Shown here: positions 43,742 through 53,165 of the stretch, in pieces
Numbering within the stretch: the first letter of the stretch is position 1
Layout: each line of letters opens with the position of its first letter
The notes under the pieces: generated by a model
Seen by the model: the letters and a program-made list of their open reading frames with translations, nothing else
What the model was told of the DNA's origin: nothing
Databases searched by the model: none
Program-made: the position numbers and the translations under genes
DNA from: Prevotella sp.
GTDB lineage: Bacteria; Bacteroidota; Bacteroidia; Bacteroidales; Bacteroidaceae
DNA length: 61,031 nt
Assembly (NCBI GenBank): GCA_017442825.1
Contig: JAFRYZ010000020.1
Coordinates: 1-61,031, forward strand
Reading direction: 5' to 3'

Positions 43742-45421
43742 ATGAAGAAAATCCTATTATTCACGGCTTGCTTTGTCGGCTGTATTGTCGCTCATGCACA
43801 GACGCAGGTACCGGCTTTCCCTGGTGCTGAAGGTTTCGGACGCTTTGCCACAGGTGGACGTACAGGAACAGTCTATCACGTGACCACCCTTGAAGACAAT
43901 AGTCAACAAGGCTCCTTCCGCTATGCGTGCGAACGGAGTGGTTTCCGGACCGTCGTCTTCGACGTTTCCGGCACTATCCATCTGAAGAGGGAACTTGCCA
44001 TCAAAGGCGACATCACCATTGCCGGACAGACTGCTCCCGGCGACGGCATCTGCGTAGCCGACTATCCCGTTACGCTGAATGGCAACAACGTCATCATCCG
44101 TTATATGCGTTTCCGCCTGGGCAACAAATATGTTGCCAACCATGAAGGCGACGGCTTCGGTTCGATGGACCACAACAACATCATCATCGACCATTGTTCT
44201 GTCAGCTGGAGCATTGACGAATGTCTGTCGGTCTATGGCGGACAAAACCTTACCGTGCAATGGTGCATCGCCTCACAGAGTCTGAAGAATGCGGGACACA
44301 GCAAGGGAGCCCACGGCTACGGTGGCAACTGGGGCGGTTACAAAGCCTCGTACCACCACAACCTCGTTGCCCACAACGAAAGCCGAACCCCACGCTTGGG
44401 TCCGCGTCCTGGTACACAGCAACATGAACACATGGACATGCGCAACAATGTCATCTACAACTGGGCTGGCGAAGGGTGCTACGGTGGAGAAGGCATGAAC
44501 GTGAACATGGTGAACAACTACTACAAGCCAGGTCCGGCAACAATGGCGAAAGTCAGCAGTCTCCAGAGCGACCTCATCGGTAAGCGTATTGCCAAAATCG
44601 GCATACGAACCACAGCCTATACCAAACACGGCACATCGAGCCCTAACGAATGGGATGTCATGTGGCACAAATGGGGAACTTTCTATGTCGATGGCAACTA
44701 CAACAGCCAGTATAACGACGTGACAGCCGACAACTGGACATACGGCATCTACAACCAAATCAGCAACGATGCCAGCGTCGATTATACCTTTACTGACCAA
44801 GTGAAACAAGACATGAGACTCAGTCAGCCCCTGAATTACGAAACAGTGACAACGCATAGTGCACAGACTGCCTACGAGCGCGTACTTGCCTACGCTGGTG
44901 CCAGCCTTCACCGCGATGCCTTAGACAACATCATGGTAACCGACACCCGCAATGGTACGGCAACCATGACGGGAAACGGCAACCTCAGTGGTATCATCAA
45001 TACACAAGATGATGCTGTTTCCTATATCACTGGCACCGACAGTCCATGGCCTACTCTCGTCGGTCAGCCCATGCTGACCGACACTGACGGCGACGGCATG
45101 CCTGACACATGGGAAGACAGTCATGGATTGAACAAGAACAATGCTGCCGACGGCAAGACCATCACCTCCAGCGGCTACACCCATCTGGAGATCTATCTGA
45201 ACGCACTGGTGGAAGATATCACTACGGCACAAAATGCTGACGGTATCGTGATGAGCGGACAAGACATCTTCGTGACGAGTGGCATTGAAAGCCTCACCCT
45301 CACCCCCACCCCCTCTCCAAAGGGAGATGGGAATAGTTTCTATTCACTCACAGGTCAGAAAGTGGATAGAAATTATAAAGGTTTGATGATCCAGAATGGT
45401 AGAAAAGTTGTCATCAAGTAG
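43742..45421 (+). CDS. secreted PL1-like pectate lyase (tandem copy 2), tail motif
   Basis: A 559-aa paralogue of the preceding gene, sharing PAFPGAEGFGRFATGGRTG, TIAGQTAPGDGICVADYPV, IIIDHCSVSWSIDECLSVYG and DTDGDGMPDTWEDSHGLN. It adds about 50 residues at the C-terminus: SGIESLTLTPTPSPKGDGN (a repeat-derived insertion, DNA 45290-45335) and then SFYSLTGQKVDRNYKGLMIQ, the tail motif. The difference between the two paralogues is therefore mostly the acquired tail. It is likely secreted to the same compartment as the other tail-bearing proteins. Confidence 0.88.
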   Translation: MKKILLFTACFVGCIVAHAQTQVPAFPGAEGFGRFATGGRTGTVYHVTTLEDNSQQGSFRYACERSGFRTVVFDVSGTIHLKRELAIKGDITIAGQTAPGDGICVADYPVTLNGNNVIIRYMRFRLGNKYVANHEGDGFGSMDHNNIIIDHCSVSWSIDECLSVYGGQNLTVQWCIASQSLKNAGHSKGAHGYGGNWGGYKASYHHNLVAHNESRTPRLGPRPGTQQHEHMDMRNNVIYNWAGEGCYGGEGMNVNMVNNYYKPGPATMAKVSSLQSDLIGKRIAKIGIRTTAYTKHGTSSPNEWDVMWHKWGTFYVDGNYNSQYNDVTADNWTYGIYNQISNDASVDYTFTDQVKQDMRLSQPLNYETVTTHSAQTAYERVLAYAGASLHRDALDNIMVTDTRNGTATMTGNGNLSGIINTQDDAVSYITGTDSPWPTLVGQPMLTDTDGDGMPDTWEDSHGLNKNNAADGKTITSSGYTHLEIYLNALVEDITTAQNADGIVMSGQDIFVTSGIESLTLTPTPSPKGDGNSFYSLTGQKVDRNYKGLMIQNGRKVVIK

Positions 45422-45462
45422 GAAAAATGATGATTTTTCTGATTTTTCCACCTTTATCCACA

Positions 45463-45502
45463 AAAAAGCCACCCCTTTTGAGGTGGCTTTTTCTTATCTT
45501 TG
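45463..45502 (+). terminator. terminator overlapping the GH3 promoter region
   Basis: AAAAAGCCACC/GGTGGCTTTTT (45463-45473 with 45482-45492). Its T run is directly followed by TATCTTTG (45495-45502), the -7 box of the GH3 gene, so the T tract and promoter abut. Confidence 0.85.
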
Positions 45503-45542
45503 CAACATAAAACGTAAACAAAATTACAAAAACATTACTGTT

Positions 45543-48500
45543 ATGAAGAAAAGAACTTTATCCCTATTGGTTACCTGGATGCTTATCGGCACGATGGCAA
45601 CAGCACAAGACATTGAGAAGTATCCGTGGTTAGACCGGAGCAAGACGTTCCGTGAACGTGCCACTTTGTTGGTAAAAGAACTGACGTTGGAAGAGAAAGC
45701 CGGTCAGTTCGGCTCTGTGGTAACCGATCAGGTGAAGCGTGGCGACGACATCATCCTGCCTCACTACCAATATTGGAACGAAGCCATTCACGGCTATGCA
45801 CGCATGGGTAATGCCACCTCGTTCCCTGAATCGAAAGGCATGTCTGCCACATGGGACCCTGAGCTGGTTTATCAATGTGCCGACGTCATCTCTACCGAGG
45901 CTCGCGCGTACCATATATACAAAACTAACCAGCGCAACTCGTTGGTCAAGGGTTGGAAGATCGGACTGAACGTCTGGTCCCCGACAATCAATATGGCTCG
46001 CGATCCACGTTGGGGACGTGAAGAAGAGAACTACGGTGAAGACCCGTTCCTCTGCGGAATGCTGGCTACTCAGTTTGTGAAGGGTATCCAGGGTGAACAA
46101 GATGCAACCAATCCTTATTATAAGATTGTGGCATGTGCCAAGCACTTTGCTGCCAACAATTACGAGCAGGGACGTCACTCTACCACTTCGTTCGTATCAG
46201 AGAAGAACATGCGCGAATACTATCTGCCTGCCTTCGAGATGTGTGTGCGCAATGCAAACGTACAATCGGTGATGTCGGCTTATAATGCTATTTCCAACGA
46301 CATCAACGAGAAAAATGCGGCTGGTGTTGGAGCCAAAGACGGTAAGGGCGGTCTGCCTTGTTCTGGTAACAAGATGCTGCTCACCGATATCCTGCGCAAA
46401 GAGTGGGGCTTCGGCGGTTATGTCACCAGCGACTGTGCTGCCGTTTCTGATGTGTATCGTGCTACCAAGCACCTCTATTTCGGTAGTTATACCGCTGGAA
46501 CGATTGCTACGGGAGCCGAGGAATGGAAAGATCCCTACCAGAATGCTACCGATGCAGAGAAGATGATGGAAGCTCGTGCTACGGCATTGTGTCTGAATGC
46601 GGGTTTGAATTCCAACTGTGAACAATATTCGAGTTCTGCCGTCCTACAGCGCGCACTGCGCAATGCGTTGTCAAACGAATACAAACAGGCTGATGAACTG
46701 GGCTATGTCAACCTCACGGAGGAAACTGTTGACAATGCACTCATTGAATTGCTAACCACCCGTTTCGCCTTGGGTGAGTTTGACGAGGACTATGTGAATA
46801 TCCCTTGGAACAATGTATCGGAAAGTGATATCGAGAAAACAGAGCACCAAGCGCTGGCTCTGAAAGCTGCCCAAGAATCAATGACGCTGATGAAGAACGA
46901 GGACAATCTGCTACCGATTCCTACTACTGCAAAGGTAGCTCTCATTGGTCCCTATGCCAACTCCATCATGCTGGGTGACTATAGCGGTACGCCGACCTAT
47001 ACCACAACCCCGTTCCAAGCTTTCTCGAAGAAGATGAACTTTGAATTGGCTGATGTCAAAATGGCAAACTCCCTAAATGCCGTTCCTTTCTCCGAGGCTG
47101 TTGTGTCAAAGCGTGGTGCCAGCAACAACGACAAGGGTGCCGGCAACTTGGAGAATACCGCTCCTGGCGATATCTTCCTGTATAAAGATGTAAACTTCGG
47201 AAACCTCGGATGTACCAAGTTTGAGATGTCGTGTGGTGCCAAGAGCAGCGGTTTAGGTACTGTGAGCTTTATCGTTGACGACAAAGACAATGAACCATTC
47301 CTGACGGTCAGCAACGAAGATACCGGCAACTGGACGAAGTGGACGACCATTACTGCTGATTTCAATGAAGCGACTCAAGCTCTCTTGAAAGGTTCTCACG
47401 ACCTTTATGTGAAGTTTGGCGGTACTAACAGCTATGTAGGCAACTACCAGTATTTCCACTTCTCGAATCCCGATGAGGAACTGATTCCTGCTATTGAGAC
47501 GCAAGGTCCGCTCTATATGGTACAAACCAGCGCAAGCGTCAACGAAAAGGCTACCGATGCGATGATTCAGCGTGCCGTAGCCGTTGCGCAGAAGGCTGAC
47601 TACGTCATTTTCCTCGGCGGTACCGACTACAGCAAACCCGACACACACGAGACGGGTACTGAGGGACACGACCGTTGGGTGATTACCCTGCCAGGCAATC
47701 AGGCTGACGTCATCAACGCCCTACACGATGCCAATCCGAATACCATCGTAGTATTGGAAAGTGGTTCGTCACTCGACCTGACAGCCATCAAAAACGTTCC
47801 TGCCATCCTTGAAGCATGGTACGGCGGACAGGCTCAGGGACAGGCTATCTGTGATGCTGTTTTCGGTGACATCAACCCTTCTGGTCACCTGACTTCCACC
47901 TGGTATGCCGATGTCAACGAACTGCCGCAGGCTTCTGAGTCGCAACTGGGTAAGAACGGTTCCAACGGCTTGATGGAGTACAACATCGACGACTGGGGCT
48001 ACACCTATATGTATTACGGCAAGGCTACGAAGAAAACCCAGAAGGGCACACCGCAGTTCCCCTTCGGTCACGGACTCAGTTATACCACTTTCGAATATAC
48101 CAGCGCTTCAGCAACGAAGCCGACCAATGAAACCGACGGACAGGTAACAGTGACCATCAAAAACACGGGAGACCGTAAGGGTGCCGACGTCATTCAGGTA
48201 TATGCCGACTTCAACGACGACAACAACTTCGGCACGCTGAACAAACGACTGGTTGGCTTCCAGCGCGTAGAGCTGGAACCCGGCGAAACGAAGACTGTCA
48301 ACATCCCATTGAGCTATCGTTCGCTGTCCTATTACGACGAAAACCGTCATCAGTATCTCGTTGATGGCCAGCAGATTACCTTGCAGGTTTCAACCTCTTC
48401 TGCAGACAGCGACATCCAAAAGACAGTCAATATCACGCCTGCAGCAGGCGTTGCCGGTGAAACGTATGTATCAACACATATCGACGAGATACCTGTTGTC

Positions 48501-48632
48501 ACTCCTCGCCAGTTGTTGAAGACGGACCATATCTACACTGTCATGGGTGCCTATGTTGGTCCTGCCAGCTGCTTCGACCGTCTGCCAAAGGGTATCTATG
48601 TACTGAATGGTGTAAAGTACATCAAAAAATAA
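45543..48632 (+). CDS. GH3 glycosidase with inserted CBM6-like domain
   Basis: A 1029-aa exported enzyme. The start at 45543 (MKKRTLSLLVTWMLIGTMATAQ) gives the signal peptide. The GH3 N-domain has WSPTINMARDPRWGREEENYGEDPFL, KHFAANNYE and the nucleophile Asp297 in GYVTSDCAAVSDV, the form typical of beta-xylosidase/arabinosidase branches. A CBM6-like module (about 560-650: TKFEMSCGAKSSGLGTVSF, GSHDLYVKFGG) is inserted in the C-domain, followed by GGQAQGQAICDAVFGDINPS and an FN3-like end. The C-terminus AYVGPASCFDRLPKGIYVLN is a degenerate tail motif. It may strip xylose or arabinose from pectin side chains; specificity is uncertain. Confidence 0.88.
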   Translation: MKKRTLSLLVTWMLIGTMATAQDIEKYPWLDRSKTFRERATLLVKELTLEEKAGQFGSVVTDQVKRGDDIILPHYQYWNEAIHGYARMGNATSFPESKGMSATWDPELVYQCADVISTEARAYHIYKTNQRNSLVKGWKIGLNVWSPTINMARDPRWGREEENYGEDPFLCGMLATQFVKGIQGEQDATNPYYKIVACAKHFAANNYEQGRHSTTSFVSEKNMREYYLPAFEMCVRNANVQSVMSAYNAISNDINEKNAAGVGAKDGKGGLPCSGNKMLLTDILRKEWGFGGYVTSDCAAVSDVYRATKHLYFGSYTAGTIATGAEEWKDPYQNATDAEKMMEARATALCLNAGLNSNCEQYSSSAVLQRALRNALSNEYKQADELGYVNLTEETVDNALIELLTTRFALGEFDEDYVNIPWNNVSESDIEKTEHQALALKAAQESMTLMKNEDNLLPIPTTAKVALIGPYANSIMLGDYSGTPTYTTTPFQAFSKKMNFELADVKMANSLNAVPFSEAVVSKRGASNNDKGAGNLENTAPGDIFLYKDVNFGNLGCTKFEMSCGAKSSGLGTVSFIVDDKDNEPFLTVSNEDTGNWTKWTTITADFNEATQALLKGSHDLYVKFGGTNSYVGNYQYFHFSNPDEELIPAIETQGPLYMVQTSASVNEKATDAMIQRAVAVAQKADYVIFLGGTDYSKPDTHETGTEGHDRWVITLPGNQADVINALHDANPNTIVVLESGSSLDLTAIKNVPAILEAWYGGQAQGQAICDAVFGDINPSGHLTSTWYADVNELPQASESQLGKNGSNGLMEYNIDDWGYTYMYYGKATKKTQKGTPQFPFGHGLSYTTFEYTSASATKPTNETDGQVTVTIKNTGDRKGADVIQVYADFNDDNNFGTLNKRLVGFQRVELEPGETKTVNIPLSYRSLSYYDENRHQYLVDGQQITLQVSTSSADSDIQKTVNITPAAGVAGETYVSTHIDEIPVVTPRQLLKTDHIYTVMGAYVGPASCFDRLPKGIYVLNGVKYIKK

Positions 48633-48651
48633 AAGTGTATTCTGCTTAAGC

Positions 48652-48684
48652 AAAAGAGTCGCATCCATCATGCGACTCTTTTTT
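48652..48684 (+). terminator. terminator after GH3
   Basis: A perfect 13-bp stem AAAAGAGTCGCAT/ATGCGACTCTTTT (48652-48664 with 48670-48682), loop CCATC, T run after. Confidence 0.9.
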
Positions 48685-48850
48685 GCTTAGCAATGCTCTC
48701 ACTGCTGTTATATTGCTACGCCATATCGAGGCGCGACTCGGCATTGCTTAAGCAAGCTTAGCAATGCTCTCGCTGCTGTTATATTGCTACGCCATATCGA
48801 GGCGCGACTCGGCATTGCTTAAGCAAGCTTAGCAATGCTCTCGCTGCTGT
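48685..48850. repeat. 71-bp tandem duplication including the 3' end of the HTCS gene
   Basis: Copies start at 48685, 48756 and 48827 (partial). Each starts GCTTAGCAATGCTCTC; copy 1 has one substitution. The partial third copy is the last seven codons and stop of the HTCS gene (QQREHC-stop), so the full copies look like duplications of that gene end plus its 3' flank. The unit also contains a GCATTGCT/AGCAATGC stem around TTAAGCAAGCTT. Confidence 0.9.
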
Positions 48851-51800
48851 CGATATTCAGACGGGGTCATGCCCGTTTCCTTCTTGAAGCACTTGCTGAA
48901 GTATTTCGGGTCGGAGAAGCCAACAGAATAGGCTATCTCAGAGAAGGAACTCTTACTCTTTACAACCAACTGTTCGGCACGCTGGATGCGCAGATGGCGC
49001 ACAAAGTCAACTGGAGTCATGCCGACAACGCTCTTCACCTTACCGTAGAAGACTGAACGTCCAAGGTTGACGGCATCAGCCAAATCCTCTATGCGCAAGT
49101 CAGCATCTCCGATATGCTCTTCCAGATAAGCCATCAACCGCTCCATCATCTCTTTGTCGGCATCGACAATCTGCGGCGCATCCAACCGATAGTGTTGAGC
49201 GTCGGGAGTTGAAGGAGACCCACCCCTGTTCTGGGAGTTAGAGGTAAGGTCGATGGTGGAGGTCTCAGCATCGTGCCATTCCAGTCGTTCCAGATAGGTC
49301 TGTTGCAGCAGTCTTCGTCCGGCGATGATGTTCTCTACACGCTGTTTCAGGTAGGTTGCACTGAAGGGCTTCGTGATATAATCGTCGATACCTTCGCGTA
49401 AACCTTGCAAACGGTCTTCCATCGATGCCTTTGCCGACAGTACGATAATCGGAATATGGCAGATGTCCTTGTTCTGTTTGATACAGTGTACCATCGTCAG
49501 ACCGTCCATCACGGGCATCATCACATCGGTAATGATGAAGTCGGGCATCTCCTGTTCTGCCTTCTCCAAGCCTTCCTGTCCGTTGGCAGCCTGCAGCACC
49601 CTATAGTTTTCACGCAAAATAGAGACAAGGAACGCCCGCAGGTCGTCGTTGTCTTCGACAATGAGGAGAGTCTGGTCATTTGGTGAATTTGTTGTCTCGT
49701 CGTTTGGTAAATTCGTTGTTTGGTCGTTTGGGGGTATTGGGGTATTGACGGAATCCTTTGCCTCATCGCTCACCAGCTCCCCCGCTACTGATGTATCACT
49801 GATATACACCTCTTTCTCACGGCTGTATGTCAGCATGCGATTGACCAATGCCAGCATGCGCTGGGAGTTGCGCTCCACCATTTCCAGAAGTTTACGGCTC
49901 CCCTCCCCCAGTTTTTCTTTGTCCAACACTTCCGCCACCGGCCCGCCTATGAGCGTCAGCGGTGTGCGCAGTTTATGGCTGACATCGGTAAAGAAACGGG
50001 TCTTCATGTCACTCAGTTCACGTTCCATCTTGTTGCGCGTATGTAACTGCCAGATGTAGATGCAAACATAGACAATGCCTGCGAAAATCAGCAGATAGAG
50101 CAGCTTCGCCCACCAGGTTTCCCAGAATGTCGGCGCAGAGTCAATCTCCAGCACGGCTATATTGTCTATCCACACGCCGTCGCTGTTGGTACTCTTCACC
50201 AATAACCGCAAATGTCCGTTCGGCAAGTGGTTGAAGGATGCACTGTGTGCACTACCCACAAAGTTCCAATCCTCGTCTTCTCCCTCTATCTTATAGGCAT
50301 ACTGAACCTTTTCGTTGTCCGTATAGTCGAGTGCCGAGAAGAAAATCGTCAGGTTACGCTGATCGGAAGCCACCTGCAGTCTGTCTGCATTCAGAATAGG
50401 CACCACCTTCTCCTCGCCCTGGAACTGTACGCCCGTGAAGACTATCTGCGGATGGAAATCACTCTTCTTCATGGCTGCAGGCTGCAACGTCATGGCACCG
50501 CCCATGGCTGCCAATACCAGATTACCCGTCTGTTCGTTCCTCACCGGCTGAGCCTCGGAAAACTTCAAACGGTCACCCAACTCATGCGGTCCGAACGATT
50601 CCACCTTCCCCGTCTGACGGTTATAGCGGTCAATGCTGTTTTCGCGGATTACCCACACCAAACCATTACCGTCTTCCAGCAACGACTGCGGCAATCCCTC
50701 TATATCATTCAGTTGTGCTATCGCCCTCATGTGCAGGTTGTCTTGCAGCAACGGACTGGTAATCATCTGCACACCTCCGCCTTGCGTAACCACCATCATG
50801 GAGTCGTCTTTCAGGCGCAACACCTGCAACACATCGTTCGTTATCAGCGATTCCTGGTTTCCTTGCACATGTCGCGTCCGATAACACTGCACCGGCTTAC
50901 CCTCCTTGCAGTCGTCGCGCATCGTTAGCAGTCCATCGTTTGTTGACAGCAACATCACGCCATGACGGTCGTGAGTGATGCGGCGCACTTTCAGGCATTC
51001 TTCTTTCGGGTAACCTTTCATGCCGTTCATCGGATGCAGGAACTTCACCTTCCCGTCTTCCGCCGGCAGGAGGATATTCGGTCCGCCACCGTATGTGGCA
51101 ATCCACAACCTTCCGTGGCTGTCTTCATCGAACCCATATATATCATCGCTGCTGAGTGCCCACAATTCATCCATATGTGTATAATGGGTCACCCTGCCTT
51201 CGGCAGTCCTGCAAAACAGTCCCTCGCCTCTTGTACCTATCCACAGGTTTCCATTCCGGTCTTCATGGATGCAGTAGATGCGGTTGGAGAACTTCACAGG
51301 CGATGACTGTATGGCACCATTGGGAGCAAGATAGCCGGAAATTTGCTGCGCCTTGTCCACGACAGCCACTTCGCCGGTGTACATACCAATCCATGTATTC
51401 CCCTTGCTGTCGATGCAAACGGAGCGGGCTTCCTGATTCGGAACAACCAGCGTAAAGGCATAGCGCCGGTACATGAAGTTAAGCAACGTCAGTGCACGCG
51501 TACCTGTAAACCACAGGTTTCCTTGCTGGTCAGACATGTATTTCGTGATGATAGGCAGGTCGGTATTGCTCCTTCCCGTTTCCAGAGCATAGGCATCCAC
51601 CGCCCCAGGCGTTTGCAGAATATAGGGAACGAGCCGTTTCGCCGTCTCGTCATAGTAACAGAAAGTTCCACCGGTGGGAATCAGCCACACTGTACCGTAG
51701 CTATCCTGATGGAAGACAGGCACCTCACTCTTCGTCTCCAACAGCGGACTGACCGATACCGATGGTAAAGGCAGCTGCGACCAGTCGCGCGTATCGACAA

Positions 51801-52752
51801 CAGTCACGCCGTCCTGCTTCGTAAACACCCACAGGCGTTGGCTCCGGTCAGGGAAAACCGACAATGCCTCTGCCCCGCCTACAGAAAGCAGGCGCAGCGA
51901 ACCGGGCTGTCGTACATCAAACAGCAGCAGGCCACCATCGGTAGCTGCCACAGCACTGTTGCCGTCGAGCTTCACCAAGTCATTAATCCGGGTGACCTCC
52001 GCAGGTGTGCTTACCGTCTTTTCCTTGCTCCAACCCTCACACCATAGTCCCATCTGCCCCGTCGGAGCTGCCAGCAATATGGTTTTCCCCAACTGCAGCA
52101 TATAGTCGTAAACCACCTGCGTATGGAAGTCCTTGCCCAGAAGCGTTGCACCTTGTTCCGTGAATATCCACTCGCGCCCATCATCATCGAGCAGTACCTT
52201 GTGGATATGCTTGCCCCTGAAGGCCTTACCGTCGGCAGCATAGACCGTGATGCCGCCACCTGTTTTCACCAGACTGTCATCGATACAGAAGTTATAGATA
52301 CCCTCATCGCGGCATACCACCCACGACCGTCCGTTCGCCAGCGTGAAAATCGTACGTACGCGAACCTCCTCACCACATATCTCCTTCAGCTGCTCACCCA
52401 CATCCACATACTGGCAGGCATGGGTATCGAACAGATAAAGGTGCCGGTCATACGACGTACACCACAAGTCGTTCTGTGAATTGGGTTTCACTAACAGAAT
52501 GCGGTTGGAGGTCAGCTGGTCGGCATCACTGTTACCATCTCGAAAGGTCATGAAGTTATAGCCGTCGTAACAGCTCATACCGTTCCATGTCGCAAACCAC
52601 ATCAGGTCGTCGCTGGTCTGTCCGAATCCGGAAATGGTATTGGCTGCCAATCCGTCGCGAATGGTAAACGTATGCACACGACAGGCTGGCTGCGCCTGGG
52701 TGATGCCTGCCCAAAGCAGTAAGAGGAATAACGTGAAAAGGCTTTTCTTCAT
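48829..52752 (-). CDS. hybrid two-component system regulator (HTCS) lacking the HATPase_c domain
   Basis: A 1307-aa inner-membrane sensor-regulator. The signal peptide is LFTLFLLLLWAGITQA. A periplasmic two-bladed reg_prop/Kelch-like sensor spans about 25-770, and Y_Y_Y at about 790-865 includes YTDNEKVQYAYKIEGEDEDW. The TM segment is AKLLYLLIFAGIVYVCIYIW. The HisKA-like H-box is FFTDVSHKLRTPLTLI (His926, with Lys in place of the usual Glu after His). Then, only 102 residues after His926, comes REC (LLIVEDNDDL, phospho-Asp1076 in ITDVMMP, Lys in ITKPF). The AraC-type HTH is at about 1205-1305. No N, G1 or G2 boxes exist, so there is no ATP-binding kinase domain. A NDQTTNLPNDETTNSPNDQT linker occupies the gap. 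It is the presumed regulator of the pectin locus, responding to a pectic oligosaccharide. Confidence 0.92.
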   Translation of the reverse strand: MKKSLFTLFLLLLWAGITQAQPACRVHTFTIRDGLAANTISGFGQTSDDLMWFATWNGMSCYDGYNFMTFRDGNSDADQLTSNRILLVKPNSQNDLWCTSYDRHLYLFDTHACQYVDVGEQLKEICGEEVRVRTIFTLANGRSWVVCRDEGIYNFCIDDSLVKTGGGITVYAADGKAFRGKHIHKVLLDDDGREWIFTEQGATLLGKDFHTQVVYDYMLQLGKTILLAAPTGQMGLWCEGWSKEKTVSTPAEVTRINDLVKLDGNSAVAATDGGLLLFDVRQPGSLRLLSVGGAEALSVFPDRSQRLWVFTKQDGVTVVDTRDWSQLPLPSVSVSPLLETKSEVPVFHQDSYGTVWLIPTGGTFCYYDETAKRLVPYILQTPGAVDAYALETGRSNTDLPIITKYMSDQQGNLWFTGTRALTLLNFMYRRYAFTLVVPNQEARSVCIDSKGNTWIGMYTGEVAVVDKAQQISGYLAPNGAIQSSPVKFSNRIYCIHEDRNGNLWIGTRGEGLFCRTAEGRVTHYTHMDELWALSSDDIYGFDEDSHGRLWIATYGGGPNILLPAEDGKVKFLHPMNGMKGYPKEECLKVRRITHDRHGVMLLSTNDGLLTMRDDCKEGKPVQCYRTRHVQGNQESLITNDVLQVLRLKDDSMMVVTQGGGVQMITSPLLQDNLHMRAIAQLNDIEGLPQSLLEDGNGLVWVIRENSIDRYNRQTGKVESFGPHELGDRLKFSEAQPVRNEQTGNLVLAAMGGAMTLQPAAMKKSDFHPQIVFTGVQFQGEEKVVPILNADRLQVASDQRNLTIFFSALDYTDNEKVQYAYKIEGEDEDWNFVGSAHSASFNHLPNGHLRLLVKSTNSDGVWIDNIAVLEIDSAPTFWETWWAKLLYLLIFAGIVYVCIYIWQLHTRNKMERELSDMKTRFFTDVSHKLRTPLTLIGGPVAEVLDKEKLGEGSRKLLEMVERNSQRMLALVNRMLTYSREKEVYISDTSVAGELVSDEAKDSVNTPIPPNDQTTNLPNDETTNSPNDQTLLIVEDNDDLRAFLVSILRENYRVLQAANGQEGLEKAEQEMPDFIITDVMMPVMDGLTMVHCIKQNKDICHIPIIVLSAKASMEDRLQGLREGIDDYITKPFSATYLKQRVENIIAGRRLLQQTYLERLEWHDAETSTIDLTSNSQNRGGSPSTPDAQHYRLDAPQIVDADKEMMERLMAYLEEHIGDADLRIEDLADAVNLGRSVFYGKVKSVVGMTPVDFVRHLRIQRAEQLVVKSKSSFSEIAYSVGFSDPKYFSKCFKKETGMTPSEYRQQREHC
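49672..49750 (-). repeat. TCGTTTGG/AATTCGTTG repeat at the HisKA-REC junction of the HTCS
   Basis: Imperfect units of about 24-27 nt (TCATTTGGTGAATTTGTTG, TCGTTTGGTAAATTCGTTG, TCGTTTGG) encode PNDQTTN-type repeats, exactly where a HATPase_c domain would be expected. Confidence 0.75.
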
Positions 52753-52853
52753 GATTGCAGGGAATAGGTTTCTTTTCTTGATAATATGATTTCGCCCTTA
52801 GTGGGCGTAAGTCCCGCTGAATCCATTTTCAGTGAATGCAGCCGAATCCTATG

Positions 52854-52861
52854 CAAAAGTA
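52854..52861 (-). promoter_or_regulatory. -7 box TACTTTTG of the HTCS gene
   Basis: Minus-strand consensus with TTG about 20 bp upstream (52882-52884). The leader is about 95 nt. It separates HTCS transcription from the upstream small-protein operon. Confidence 0.7.
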
Positions 52862-52893
52862 ATAAAAGAAGAGCAATACTCCAACAATAGCAG

Positions 52894-52934
52894 GAAAAAA
52901 AAGTCCTCCTCCCCCATTAATGGGGGAGGAGGAC
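52894..52934 (-). terminator. terminator after the 63-aa small-protein gene
   Basis: A perfect 32-nt palindrome (52903-52934; arm GTCCTCCTCCCCCATT) followed on the minus strand by eight U residues. Confidence 0.93.
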
Positions 52935-52957
52935 CAAACTTAACTACAAAAACAAAA

Positions 52958-53149
52958 CTAATCTTCTGTGTCTTCCCATGCTTCCCACACCGAATAGTGG
53001 CGTGCCAATGCCTGGTCAGTACCTTCTCCGTCGTCTATGACAGGAGTCAGGTCTGTGGTTCCTTCAACACCAGAAATCACTTGCATGATTCCTTCAGTGT
53101 TGACTGGTACATACTCGGTATAAGGCTTGATATATTTTTTTCTTTTCAT
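52958..53149 (-). CDS. small acidic protein S2, homologous to S1 (63 aa)
   Basis: Starts 16 nt after the stop of the 1328-aa CE8 gene. The N-terminus is MKRKKYIKPYTEYVP, the middle GVEGTTDLTP, and the C-terminus LARHYSVWEAWEDTED. It has no signal peptide and no TM segment. It aligns with the small protein at 57534-57782 through (K/R)K.YI.PYTE..P, GTTD and ARHY..W.AW.D.E. The N-terminal K.YxxP pattern resembles a broad class of short Bacteroidales proteins of unknown function. Candidate roles are a precursor peptide or partner/chaperone of the large secreted protein before it; neither is shown. Confidence 0.8.
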   Translation of the reverse strand: MKRKKYIKPYTEYVPVNTEGIMQVISGVEGTTDLTPVIDDGEGTDQALARHYSVWEAWEDTED

Positions 53150-53165
53150 TACACTTTATTTTTCA

